Assembly: GCF_000716445.1 (NCBI RefSeq)
Contig: NZ_JNWK01000040.1
Location: 59,802 to 123,801 of the forward strand
Direction of reading: 5' to 3'
From: Streptomyces wedmorensis
GTDB taxonomy: Bacteria; Actinomycetota; Actinomycetes; Streptomycetales; Streptomycetaceae
Length of the DNA stretch: 64,000 nucleotides
Under the pieces are notes generated by a model. The model was not told the origin of the DNA, made no database searches, and saw only the letters and a program-made list of their open reading frames with translations. Numbering within the stretch: position 1 is the stretch's first letter; each line of letters begins with the position of its first letter. The position numbers and the translations under genes were made by a program. This document shows positions 26,087 through 34,358 of this stretch, in pieces.

Positions 26087-27316
26087 TCAGCCGAGGACCG
26101 TGTACCCCGCGTCCCGCAGCGCGTCCTCGACCTCCCGGCAGTGCTCCGGGCCCTTGGTCTCCAGGTGCAGCTCCACCTCCGCCTCCGCCAGGCCGAGGCG
26201 CGGGTCGGTGCGGACGTGGCTGACGTCCAGGACGTTCGCGTCGACCACCGTCAGGACCGCGAGCAGCGTCGCGAGCGCGCCCGGCCGGTCCGCGACCCGC
26301 AGCCGCAGGCTCAGGTAGCGGCCTCCGGCCGCCATGCCGTGCCGGAGGACGCGCTGGAGCAGCAGCGGGTCGACGTTGCCGCCGGACAGGACCGCGACCA
26401 CCGGCCCCTTGAACGCCTTCGGGTCTTCGAGCAGGGCCGCGACCGGGCTGGCGCCGGCCGGTTCGACGAGCAGCTTCGCCCGCTCCAGGCAGAGCAGGAG
26501 GGCCGAGGAGAGGGCGTCCTCGGAGACCGTGCGGACCTCGTCGACGTACTCCTGGACCAGCGCGAACGGCACGTCGCCCGGCCGCCCCACCTTGATCCCG
26601 TCCGCCATCGTCACCGGCGACTCGATCACCACCGGATGCCCGGCGGCCAGCGAGGGCGGATAGGCGGCCGCTCCCTCCGCCTGGACGCCGATCACCTTCA
26701 CGTCCGGGCGCAGCGACTTCACGGCGAGCCCGATGCCGGCCGCCAGACCGCCACCGCCGACGCCCACCAGGACCGTCCGGACCTCCGGGCACTGCTCCAG
26801 GATCTCCAGGCCGACCGTGCCCTGGCCCGCGATGACGTCGGGGTGGTCGAAGGGGTGGATGAAGACCGCGCCGGTCTCCAGCGCGTACCGCTCCGCCGCC
26901 GCGAGCGTCTCGTCGACGACATGGCCGTGCATCCGGACGTCGGCGCCGTAGTCCCGGGTCGCCGCCACCTTCGGCAGCGGGGCGCCGACCGGCATGAAGA
27001 CCGTCGCGTGCACACCGAGCAGTTTCGAGGCGAGCGCGACGCCCTGCGCGTGATTGCCCGCCGAGGCGGCGACGACGCCGGCCGCGCGCTCCTCGGGACG
27101 CAGGCAGGCGATCCGCACGTACGCCCCTCGGAGCTTGAAGGAACCCGTCCGCTGGAGGTTCTCGCACTTGAGCTGGACCGGCGCTCCGACCAGGGACGAC
27201 AGGTGGCGGCTGCCCTCCATCGCGGTCACCCGGGACACCCCCGACAGCATCTTCTGCGCGCCGCGCACGTCGTCCAGCATCAGATGGTGCAAGGGGTCTC
27301 GCGTACGGAAGCTCAT
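26087..27316 (-). CDS. ilvA: Threonine ammonia-lyase (threonine dehydratase), PLP-dependent
   Basis: The 409-residue protein binds PLP through Lys61 in GSFKLRGA, with SAGNHAQG and the glycine-rich VGVGGGGLAAG phosphate loop. A single C-terminal ACT-like domain (about residues 335-409, RYLSLRLRVADRPGALATLLAVLTVVDANVLDV) makes it similar to short, catabolic-type actinobacterial dehydratases rather than the two-ACT biosynthetic E. coli IlvA. It converts threonine to 2-oxobutyrate and ammonia. Its promoter region is shared with the divergent MarR gene. Confidence 0.88.
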   Translation of the reverse strand: MSFRTRDPLHHLMLDDVRGAQKMLSGVSRVTAMEGSRHLSSLVGAPVQLKCENLQRTGSFKLRGAYVRIACLRPEERAAGVVAASAGNHAQGVALASKLLGVHATVFMPVGAPLPKVAATRDYGADVRMHGHVVDETLAAAERYALETGAVFIHPFDHPDVIAGQGTVGLEILEQCPEVRTVLVGVGGGGLAAGIGLAVKSLRPDVKVIGVQAEGAAAYPPSLAAGHPVVIESPVTMADGIKVGRPGDVPFALVQEYVDEVRTVSEDALSSALLLCLERAKLLVEPAGASPVAALLEDPKAFKGPVVAVLSGGNVDPLLLQRVLRHGMAAGGRYLSLRLRVADRPGALATLLAVLTVVDANVLDVSHVRTDPRLGLAEAEVELHLETKGPEHCREVEDALRDAGYTVLG

Positions 27317-27464
27317 GACACCAAGTCTCGCAGCTCACGGCCCTGGTGGCCGCCCGGCGGACAGGTGCGTCAGCGGGTTTGGTCAGCCCTGGTACGCACT
27401 CCGTCGGGTCCGCGTACTCTGTCCCCCACCGACCGATCACTCCCTCAGAGAGAGACCCACAGCC

Positions 27465-28022
27465 ATGCCCACATCTCAGGACATGACGACTGAGCTCGAC
27501 CCCGGTCTCCTCGACGCCCTCCAGCACCAGGTGGCCGTCTTCGCCCGCCGGGCCGAACAGACCCGCCTCGGCGGCACGGGACAGCTCCGCAACTCCATGG
27601 ACCGGGCCGCCTACCTGCTCCTCAACAGGCTGGACCAGGAAGGCCCGATGGGCGTCAAGGCGCTCGCGGCCGGCATGGGCATCGACTCGTCCACCGTCAC
27701 GCGGCAGGTCGCCCCGCTCGTGGACACCGGCCTCGTCAAGCGGACCTCGCACCCGGAGGACGGGCGCGCGGTCGTGCTCCAGCTGTCGCCGCGCGGTCTC
27801 GCCCGCCTGGAGGAGGTCCGCTCCTCGCGCCGCCAGCTGATGGTCGAGGTGACGGACGGCTGGACCCAGGACGAGCGGGAGTCGTTCTGCAACCTGCTCA
27901 CGCGCTTCAACACCGCCCTGTCCGCGCGGCAGTCGGGGCACGGCCCGGCGGGTGCGGCGGGCGCGGCGCGCGCGGCGGCGGAGACCACGGCCGAGACGAC
28001 GGGCGCGACGCCGGCCGAGTAG
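27465..28022 (+). CDS. MarR-family transcriptional regulator
   Basis: The 185-residue protein has a winged helix with NSMDRAAYLLLNRLDQEGPMGVKALAAGMGIDSSTVTRQVAPLVDTGLVKRTSHPEDGRAVVLQLSPRG, a canonical MarR pattern with the wing SHPEDGRAV. The alanine/threonine-rich tail after residue 160 is disordered. The ATG at 27465 has a GAGAGA site; ATG 27483 is an alternative. It is divergent from threonine dehydratase, which is a possible target. Confidence 0.87.
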   Translation: MPTSQDMTTELDPGLLDALQHQVAVFARRAEQTRLGGTGQLRNSMDRAAYLLLNRLDQEGPMGVKALAAGMGIDSSTVTRQVAPLVDTGLVKRTSHPEDGRAVVLQLSPRGLARLEEVRSSRRQLMVEVTDGWTQDERESFCNLLTRFNTALSARQSGHGPAGAAGAARAAAETTAETTGATPAE

Positions 28023-28086
28023 CCGGCCCCCCGGCGGTGGGCACCGACCCCTTGACCCCGTCCGTCCGCTGTCCTCATATGAGGAC

Positions 28087-28641
28087 GTGGGACGACAGTC
28101 GAGTGAGCATGATCGCGAACGTGCCTACCGCACGCGGGAGTTCGACGCGTTCGTGGCCGGGGCGGCGGGTCGGCTGCTGCACACCGCGACCCTCCTCACC
28201 GCCGAGACCCGCGGCCGCAACCCGTACGCCCGGGACCTGCTGACCGCCTCGCTCGCACACACGTACGCCATGTGGGGCCGGCTGCGCGACGAGGACCCGT
28301 ACGACCTCACCCGCCGCGACCTGGCCGCCCGCTTCGCGCGCGGCGCCTGGCGGCACCACGGCGGGCACGGCGGGGTGCTGTCCGCCCTCGGCCCGCGGGA
28401 ACGGCTCGTGGTCGTCCTGAGGCTGTACGAGGGCGTGGCCGAGGAACAGGTCGCGGCCCTGCTCGGGGTCTCCGAGGCGCGCGTCCGTGCCGTCTGCGCC
28501 CGCTCCGTGACGGCGCTGCGGGAGGCGGCGCGGCTCGGCTCGGGGGCTGCGGGGCCTGCGGGGGCCGGGGGGACCGCCGGGGCCGCGGGGGCCGTCGCTC
28601 ACCGTGAGACCGGGGCCGGGTCCGCGGGGGCCGCCGCGTGA
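28087..28641 (+). CDS. Sigma-70 region-4-like DNA-binding protein (possible sigma factor)
   Basis: The protein has 184 residues. The N-terminal half (REFDAFVAGAAGRLLHTATLLTAE, ARDLLTASLAHTYAMWGRLRDEDPYDLTRRDLAARF) resembles region 2 of SigE70-type ECF factors, and LGPRERLVVVLRLYEGVAEEQVAALLGVSEARVRAVCARSVTALRE is a clear region-4 helix-turn-helix. The tail is Gly/Ala-rich. The GTG at 28087 is the only sensible start but its ribosome site is poor. Its stop overlaps the next gene by four bases (GTGA). No anti-sigma factor of known type is next to it. Confidence 0.78.
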   Translation: MGRQSSEHDRERAYRTREFDAFVAGAAGRLLHTATLLTAETRGRNPYARDLLTASLAHTYAMWGRLRDEDPYDLTRRDLAARFARGAWRHHGGHGGVLSALGPRERLVVVLRLYEGVAEEQVAALLGVSEARVRAVCARSVTALREAARLGSGAAGPAGAGGTAGAAGAVAHRETGAGSAGAAA

Positions 28642-28889
28642 GCCGCTACGGGGACAGGGAGGCGGCGGTGCGGCGGCTGCTCGACACCCCGCATCCACCG
28701 GTGCCCGGCGACCTGTCGCTGCGGGCCGCCGAGCGCGGGGCCCGGCTGCGCCGCCGCGCCCGTACCGCGCGGCGGGTGTGGTGGGCGGTGTGCGCGGTCG
28801 CGGCGCTGGCCTTCGTCGTGTGGGCGTCGGCGGCCCGGCCCTGGGAGGTTCCGCCGGCGGCGACGACGCCGGTGGTCGAGGGGTGGTGA
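28638..28889 (+). CDS. Small basic single-pass membrane protein coupled to the sigma-like gene
   Basis: The 83-residue protein has an arginine-rich N-terminal half (RAAERGARLRRRARTARR), one membrane helix (VWWAVCAVAALAFVVWASAA, residues about 47-66) and a short outer tail. The GTG overlaps the stop of the sigma-like gene, implying translational coupling. It could act as a membrane tether or anti-sigma factor by position, but it has no zinc-anti-sigma HxxxCxxC motif. Confidence 0.68.
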   Translation: MSRYGDREAAVRRLLDTPHPPVPGDLSLRAAERGARLRRRARTARRVWWAVCAVAALAFVVWASAARPWEVPPAATTPVVEGW

Positions 28890-28898
28890 GGCGGCCGG

Positions 28899-28982
28899 CC
28901 CGGCAGGCCCGGGCGCGGACGGTGGGCACGGAAGCCTTGGCCCGGCAGGCCCGGGCGCGGACGGTGGGGGCGGAAGCCTTGG
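28899..28982. repeat. Two tandem 42-bp repeats
   Basis: CCCGGCAGGCCCGGGCGCGG followed by ACGGTGGG and CGGAAGCCTTGG repeats at 28899 and 28941, and a third CCCGGC start at 28983 runs directly into the dispersed palindromic element. Confidence 0.75.
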
Positions 28983-29046
28983 CCCGGCGAGGGGCGCCGT
29001 CCCGTGTGCCCACCCGTCCCGCCCTGCGGGACGATTGCCCACACGG
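28970..29046 (+). repeat. Dispersed palindromic element, full copy D
   Basis: Same element as 16514-16592 in the opposite orientation: GCGGAAGCCTTGG, GAGGGGCGCCGTCCCGTG, then a CGTCCCGC/GCGGGACG hairpin and GATTGCCCACA. Confidence 0.75.
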
Positions 29047-29111
29047 CGGGGCGGGCGGGGGGCTGGGCGGAGGCCCGGGCGCCCTTGTGGGGGACCGGGC
29101 CTCGGGGGGGA

Positions 29112-30266
29112 CTAGCCGAGTGCCTGGCGGAGGTCGGCCAGGAGGTCGTCGACGTTCTCGATGCCGACGGAGAGGCGGACGAGGTCGGCGGGGACCTCCA
29201 GGGCGGAGCCCGCGACGCTCGCGTGCGTCATGCGGCCGGGGTGCTCGATGAGGGACTCGACACCGCCGAGGGACTCGCCCAGGGTGAAGAGCTGCGCGCG
29301 GTTGCAGACCTCGACCGCCGCCTCCTCGCCGCCCTGGACGCGGAAGGAGATCATGCCGCCGAAGGAACGCATCTGCTTGGCGGCGACCTCGTGGCCCGGG
29401 TGCTCGGGGAGGCCCGGGTAGAGGACCTGGGTGACCTTCGGGTGCTGGGTGAGCATCTCGACGATCTTCGCCGCGTTCTCGCTGTGGCGGTCCATGCGCA
29501 CGGCGAGGGTCTTGATGCCGCGGAGCACGATCCACGAGTCGAAGGGTCCGGCGACCGCGCCCATCGCGTTCTGGTGGTACGCGAGCTCCTCGCCGAGCGC
29601 CTCGTCGGCCGTCACGAGGGCGCCGCCGACGACGTCCGAGTGTCCGCCCATGTACTTGGTGAGCGAGTGGACGACCACGTCGGCGCCGAGGGCCAGCGGC
29701 TGCTGGAGGTACGGCGAGGCGAAGGTGTTGTCGACGACGAGCTTCACGCCGGCCTGGCGGGCGACGCCGGCGACGGCCTCGATGTCGGTGATGCCGAGGA
29801 GCGGGTTCGACGGGGTCTCGACCCAGATCAGCTTCGTGCGGTCGTTGACGGCGCCCCGCACCGACTCGATGTCGGAGGTGTTCGCCACCGAGAAGTCGAC
29901 GCCCCAGCGCTCCACGACCTTGGCGAAGAGCCGGAACGTGCCGCCGTAGGCGTCGTTCGGGATGACCACGTGGTCGCCGGGCGCGAGGAGCGTGCGCAGC
30001 AGGCAGTCCTCGGCGGCCAGGCCGGAGGCGAAGGCCAGACCGCGCCGGCCGCCCTCCAGGGCCGCCAGGTTCTCCTCCAGGGCGGTACGGGTCGGGTTCG
30101 CGCTGCGGCTGTACTCGTATCCGCCGCGCAGCCCGCCCACGCCGTCCTGCTTGTAGGTGGACACCTGGTAGATGGGCGGGACGACCGCGCCGGTCAGCGG
30201 GTCGGCGGTGTTGCCCGCGTGGATGGCGCGGGTCTCGAAGTTCTGATGCGTGTGCTGGTCGCTCAT
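29112..30266 (-). CDS. metB: Cystathionine gamma-synthase
   Basis: The 384-residue Cys/Met-metabolism PLP enzyme shows YEYSRSANPTRTALEENLAALEGG, FASGLAAEDCLL, VVDNTFASPYLQQPLALGADVVVHSLTKYMGGHSDVVGG (PLP lysine in SLTKY) and ESLGGVESLIEHPGRMTHA. It joins an activated homoserine to cysteine to give cystathionine. Distinguishing it from cystathionine gamma-lyase by sequence alone is imperfect. It stands alone and is divergent from the first YWC-x-KW paralogue. Confidence 0.88.
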   Translation of the reverse strand: MSDQHTHQNFETRAIHAGNTADPLTGAVVPPIYQVSTYKQDGVGGLRGGYEYSRSANPTRTALEENLAALEGGRRGLAFASGLAAEDCLLRTLLAPGDHVVIPNDAYGGTFRLFAKVVERWGVDFSVANTSDIESVRGAVNDRTKLIWVETPSNPLLGITDIEAVAGVARQAGVKLVVDNTFASPYLQQPLALGADVVVHSLTKYMGGHSDVVGGALVTADEALGEELAYHQNAMGAVAGPFDSWIVLRGIKTLAVRMDRHSENAAKIVEMLTQHPKVTQVLYPGLPEHPGHEVAAKQMRSFGGMISFRVQGGEEAAVEVCNRAQLFTLGESLGGVESLIEHPGRMTHASVAGSALEVPADLVRLSVGIENVDDLLADLRQALG

Positions 30267-30339
30267 GAGTCAGGAGCGTAGTCGCGCGCACACCCCGGCG
30301 CCCGCGATCGTCTCACCGGGTGTCCTGGACAATGGACAC

Positions 30340-31446
30340 ATGGAGATTCTCTGGTTCCTGATCGCGCTGGGCCTGCTGTTCGGCGTCCTCGGCCCCTACG
30401 TGCTGCGCCGGCGGCGTGACGGGATCAAGGTGGTCGCCCCGGGCGCGCCGGACGCGGCCGACCCGGAGGCGTACGGGTTCGTGCGGCAGGAGGACCAGGA
30501 CGTACGGCTGCCGGGCGCGGACGACGACCTGCTCGACGTGCTCGACGTCGTCCAGGCCACCCAGGACTGGCGGGCGGCGGCACAGCTGCTCGCCGGCACC
30601 GACAAGGCCGGCGAGGTCCGCTGGCAGCGCGTCCAGGCCTTCGCGGGCGCGGCCTCCCTGGAACTGCGGGACAGGCCGGGCGTCGGCGGCGCGTGGCTGC
30701 GCTCGTGGCGGGCCGAGGCGCCGAAGGACCCGGGCGCCGCCGCCGTGCACGCCGAGTTCCTGGTGCAGCAGGCGTGGCGGTCCTCGTCTGCCGGGACCGA
30801 CGACTTCCGGATCATCCTCGAAGAGGCGCGGAAGGTGTGCGCCGAGGCCGCGCTGCTCGCGCCCGGCGACCCCGTGCCGTACATCGTGGAGCTGGCCGTG
30901 GCCCGCGGGCTCGGCTACCCCCACGAACAGTTCGACCAGCTGTGGGCGAAGGTCATCGACCGGGCGCCGGAGCACATGGGCGCGCACCTGGCGGCCCTGC
31001 ACTACTGGTGCGAGAAGTGGCACGGCTCCCGTGAGGAGGCCGACCACTTCGCGACGACGGCCGCCGCCCGTGCGCCGCGCGGGTCGCTGCTCGCCGCGCT
31101 GCCGCTGTTCGCGGTGCACGAGCACGTGCCCGAGGTCGTCCTCGTGCAGGACTTCTTCCGTACGGCGGTGGTGTCCAAGGCCCTCGACGGCGCGCTGTAC
31201 GCGGTCCACTCGGCCCGTCACGACGACCCGATGCTCGCGCACGTCCGCCATCTGCTCGTCTGGTTCCTGGTGCGGGCCGAGCGCTGGGCGGAGGCCATGC
31301 ACCAGCTGGTCCGGGTCGACGGCCACGTGGGCGCGGTGCCGTGGACGCTGAGCGGGGACCCGGCGGAGACGTACACGCTCTTCCGGAACCTGGCCGTCGC
31401 GGGATACGAGGCGAACGGCGGGAGCCCGGCGACGCTGCCGCGGTAA
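30340..31446 (+). CDS. Membrane-anchored helical-repeat-like protein, YWC-x-KW paralogue 1
   Basis: The 368-residue protein has an N-terminal membrane helix (EILWFLIALGLLFGVLGPYVL) and then a cytosolic, helical, TPR-like domain. Near residue 225 it carries HLAALHYWCEKWHGSREEADHFA, and later APRGSLLAALPLFAVHEH and HVGAVPWTLSGDPAETYTLFR. The same blocks occur in the proteins at 33240 and 34355. I do not recognise a characterised family; DUF4034 is one candidate worth testing. The ATG at 30340 has a GGA-type site. It begins a same-strand run with the M48 peptidase. Confidence 0.72.
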   Translation: MEILWFLIALGLLFGVLGPYVLRRRRDGIKVVAPGAPDAADPEAYGFVRQEDQDVRLPGADDDLLDVLDVVQATQDWRAAAQLLAGTDKAGEVRWQRVQAFAGAASLELRDRPGVGGAWLRSWRAEAPKDPGAAAVHAEFLVQQAWRSSSAGTDDFRIILEEARKVCAEAALLAPGDPVPYIVELAVARGLGYPHEQFDQLWAKVIDRAPEHMGAHLAALHYWCEKWHGSREEADHFATTAAARAPRGSLLAALPLFAVHEHVPEVVLVQDFFRTAVVSKALDGALYAVHSARHDDPMLAHVRHLLVWFLVRAERWAEAMHQLVRVDGHVGAVPWTLSGDPAETYTLFRNLAVAGYEANGGSPATLPR

Positions 31447-31563
31447 GCCGTCGGCGGGGCCCACCTGCGGGAACGGTGTGGACGGTGGTCGGTGCGGTGG
31501 GTCATACTCCGGCCCCACCGTCCATATGATCATCACGCCGTTCCCGTGGGGGGAATCAGCCCG

Positions 31564-33162
31564 ATGGGCGCAACCCTGCGCGCGCTGCGCGCCCTCGTCC
31601 TGATCGCCGGCTTCCATCTGCTCGGCCTCGTCCTGCTCTGCGCGCTCGGCGCCGTGGACTGGGCCGCCTACCGGTGGGCGCCGGCCGGCTGGGCTCTCAA
31701 GTTCTACGTCGTCAGCTTCCTGCTCGCGGTGCCCGTCGTACGCGGCATGCTCCTGCTGCGGACGCCCCGCGACGAGGAGGTCGCCGGCATCCCCGTCACC
31801 GACGCCGACGAGCCCCGGCTCTGGGCGGCCGTGCGGGAACTCGCCGAGCGCGTCGGCACCCGCGGGCCCGACGAGATCAGGCTCACCGCCGACATGAACG
31901 CGGCCGTCACCGAGGAGGCCCGCCTCCTCGGCCTCATCGGCGGCACCCGCCGCCTCTACCTCGGGCTCCCCCTCGTCGCCGGCCTCTCCGACGCCCAGCT
32001 GCGGGCCGTGCTCGCCCACGAACTCGGGCACTACGGGAACTCCGACACCCGGCTCACCGGGATCACCGAACGCTGCCGCGTCCATGTCGCCCGTACCGTC
32101 GACCGCTTCGAGGAGAAGTCCGGGCAGACGATCGCCAAGGAGCGCGCCCGCCAGGAGCGGAAGTCCGCCAAGCGGGTCGCCAAGGGCAAGTCCGCCCGCG
32201 AGGTCGACACCACCGGCGTCGGCTTCACCTACCGCGCGATGGCCCGGATCTACACCGCGTACGGCCGCTTCTGCATGCGCGCCACCCAGAGCGGATCCCG
32301 CCGCCAGGAGCTCGCCGCCGACCTCGGCGCCGCCCGGATCGCCGGCCGCGACGCGACCGCCTCGGCCCTCCGCGCGCTCCCCGTGCTCGACTCCGCGCAC
32401 GAGTTCTACCTGAGCTCGTACGCGACGCTCGGCGTCGAGTTCGGGATGCTGCCGCCGCGCGGGGAGGTGTTCGGCGGGGTGCGCCGGCTCCTCGACGCCC
32501 GCGCCGAGGAACTGGCCGGGCTGTGGGAGGCGTTGCCCGACGAACCCGCCTCGCCGTACGACTCGCACCCGCCGACGGCCGAACGCGTCGCCGTCCTCGA
32601 AGCCCTGACCGACGACGGGCGCGGCGCCGAGGAGGCCCGCCCCGCGTTCGGCCTGTTCACCTCGCCCGAGGCGGTGCTGATCGACGTCGAGGAGGCCACC
32701 CTGGCCCCGGAGGCGCTGCTGATGCGCCGCCTCGACTGGCCCGACCTGGTCCACGAGGCGATGACCGCGCGGTACGTCCAGGACGCCGAACCGGTGCGCG
32801 AGGCGCTGGGGCCGGCGGCCGCGGACGCCGAACCGGCCGCCCTCCTCCGCGACTTCCTCGACGCCGTCGACGCCGGCACCGCGTGGGACGTCGTCGGCCG
32901 GCTGCCGCGGTCCGACGAGGCCGCCGCCGCGACCGGCCGCGCCGCCCGCGAGTTCGCCCGCTCCTCCCTCCGGCGCGAACTCGCCCGCCTCACGACGGCC
33001 GTCCTCGCCGCCGACGGCCGCGCCCGCTGGCAGCTCTCCTGGTCGGACCCCGCCTCCCTGCACCTCCCCGACGGCTATGCCGCCGCTCTCCCCGCCGCCC
33101 TGGACGCGGCGATCACGGACCGGCCGGACACCGAACCCCTGCGCAAGCTGCTGGCGGGCTGA
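31564..33162 (+). CDS. M48-family membrane metallopeptidase
   Basis: The 532-residue protein has two N-terminal membrane helices (about 10-35 and 45-62). The zinc motif HELGH begins at His152 in LRAVLAHELGHYGNSDTRL, and the downstream acidic ligand lies in SRRQELAADLGAARIAG. This is the HtpX/Ste24-like M48 pattern. A charged spacer (KERARQERKSAKRVAKG) is inserted after the motif. The long C-terminal half (about 330-532) is not standard for HtpX and has no motif I know. The gene lies between paralogues 1 and 2 of the YWC-x-KW family, suggesting a common membrane quality-control or processing role. Confidence 0.82.
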   Translation: MGATLRALRALVLIAGFHLLGLVLLCALGAVDWAAYRWAPAGWALKFYVVSFLLAVPVVRGMLLLRTPRDEEVAGIPVTDADEPRLWAAVRELAERVGTRGPDEIRLTADMNAAVTEEARLLGLIGGTRRLYLGLPLVAGLSDAQLRAVLAHELGHYGNSDTRLTGITERCRVHVARTVDRFEEKSGQTIAKERARQERKSAKRVAKGKSAREVDTTGVGFTYRAMARIYTAYGRFCMRATQSGSRRQELAADLGAARIAGRDATASALRALPVLDSAHEFYLSSYATLGVEFGMLPPRGEVFGGVRRLLDARAEELAGLWEALPDEPASPYDSHPPTAERVAVLEALTDDGRGAEEARPAFGLFTSPEAVLIDVEEATLAPEALLMRRLDWPDLVHEAMTARYVQDAEPVREALGPAAADAEPAALLRDFLDAVDAGTAWDVVGRLPRSDEAAAATGRAAREFARSSLRRELARLTTAVLAADGRARWQLSWSDPASLHLPDGYAAALPAALDAAITDRPDTEPLRKLLAG

Positions 33163-33203
33163 CCACCGGGCCCCGGGCCCGTACCCGTCGGCCGCCTCCG
33201 TCC

Positions 33204-33233
33204 TCGAACCCTCGAACCTCGAACCTCGAACGA
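33204..33233. repeat. (CTCGAAC)n tandem heptamers at a ribosome-binding region
   Basis: Four CTCGAAC units (the first followed by an extra C) end 7 nt before the GTG at 33240. They occupy the place where a ribosome site would be expected. Confidence 0.65.
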
Positions 33234-33239
33234 GACAAC

Positions 33240-34358
33240 GTGATCATCCTGCTCTGGGTCGTCCTGACCCCCCTCGCCCTCGGCCTGCTCGCCATCGGCC
33301 TCCGCCTCCTCAACGCCGTCGTCCGCGGCTACATCGAGGGCTCGCGCGCCGACCCCCACGCGGCCAGGGCGGCGGCGCGCGTCGCCGCGCTCAGCCTGCT
33401 CGACGCCGAACGGCAGCACACCGAACTGGCCGCCCCGCTGCCGCCCGCGGTCGCCGTCGCGCTCGCCGCCGCCCCGGCCGGTGACTGGGAGCCGGCCGCC
33501 GACCTGCTCGACGCGACCGCGGCGGCCCGCGACTGGGAGCGCCGCACGTTCCTCTGCGAGCAGCTCGCGGACCTGGCCGCCGACGACGACACGTGGCTGC
33601 GGGCCTGGGAGGAGTCACGGCCGGGCGACCCCGGCGCGGCGCTGGTACGGGCCCGTGGGACGGTCTTCCTGGCGTGGAAGGTGCGGGGCGCGAAGCGGGC
33701 GGCGGCCACCACGGAGGAGCAGTTCGAGGGCTTCCACCGCACGCTGACCCGGTCCCGCGAGGAGCACCTGCGAGCCGTGGCCCTCGCCCCGGTCGACGAC
33801 CCCTCCCCCTATGTGGGCGAGATCTGGACGGCGATCGGCCTCGGGCTGCCGCACGACGAGATGCGGCGGCTCTGGCGGGAGATCACCGACCGGGCCCCGC
33901 ACCACTACGAGGCCACGTTCTCGGCGCTGCAGTACTGGTGCGGCAAGTGGTGCGGTTCGGCCGAGTCGGCGCGCGCCTTCGCCGTACGGGCCGCCGCCGG
34001 GGCGCCGCCCGGGAGCCTGATGACGGCCTTCCCGCTGATCGCCCACTACGAGCACGACGAGTCCGACTCGACGGACGTGGACCGCACCCCCGAGATGTTC
34101 GCCGCGGTCGACGCGGCCCTCGCCGACGTGGCCGCCGCCGACCCCGGCCATCCGCGCCTGGCGGAGGTACGGCACCTGCTCGCGTACTACCTGTACCTGC
34201 AGAACCGGTGGGACGAGGCGCTGGAGCAGTTCCGCCTGCTGGACGGTTACGTCGGTGCGGTGCCCTGGCGGTACAAGGGGGACCCGGCGGCGGAGTTCTG
34301 CCGGATGCGCGACGAGTCCGCGCGGTACGCCACGCCCGGCGCCCGGGAGGCCTCGTGA
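33240..34358 (+). CDS. Membrane-anchored helical-repeat-like protein, YWC-x-KW paralogue 2
   Basis: The 372-residue protein has an N-terminal membrane helix (IILLWVVLTPLALGLLAIGLRLL) and a helical domain sharing TFSALQYWCGKWCGSAESARAFA, APPGSLMTAFPLIAHYEHDE and YVGAVPWRYKGDPAAEF with paralogues 1 and 3. The GTG at 33240 has no normal ribosome site; a short tandem heptamer tract lies there instead. The stop overlaps the next start (GTGA). Function is unknown. Confidence 0.72.
   Translation: MIILLWVVLTPLALGLLAIGLRLLNAVVRGYIEGSRADPHAARAAARVAALSLLDAERQHTELAAPLPPAVAVALAAAPAGDWEPAADLLDATAAARDWERRTFLCEQLADLAADDDTWLRAWEESRPGDPGAALVRARGTVFLAWKVRGAKRAAATTEEQFEGFHRTLTRSREEHLRAVALAPVDDPSPYVGEIWTAIGLGLPHDEMRRLWREITDRAPHHYEATFSALQYWCGKWCGSAESARAFAVRAAAGAPPGSLMTAFPLIAHYEHDESDSTDVDRTPEMFAAVDAALADVAAADPGHPRLAEVRHLLAYYLYLQNRWDEALEQFRLLDGYVGAVPWRYKGDPAAEFCRMRDESARYATPGAREAS

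Noticed and set aside
24933..27941. A very long minus-strand open frame covering the ABC gene and the antisense frames of threonine dehydratase
   Set aside because: Only the first 1032 bp encode a protein family (DrrA-like). The rest is Arg/Gly/Ala-rich frame-shadow of the dehydratase gene, a normal result of high GC.
28899..29046. CRISPR-like or attachment-site structure
   Set aside because: Two contiguous 42-bp copies plus a dispersed hairpin element; no spacers, no integrase and no tRNA.
31674..33239. Long frame-3 extension upstream of the second YWC-x-KW paralogue
   Set aside because: It is an out-of-frame reading of the M48 peptidase gene. The real protein starts at the GTG at 33240, where the membrane helix begins.
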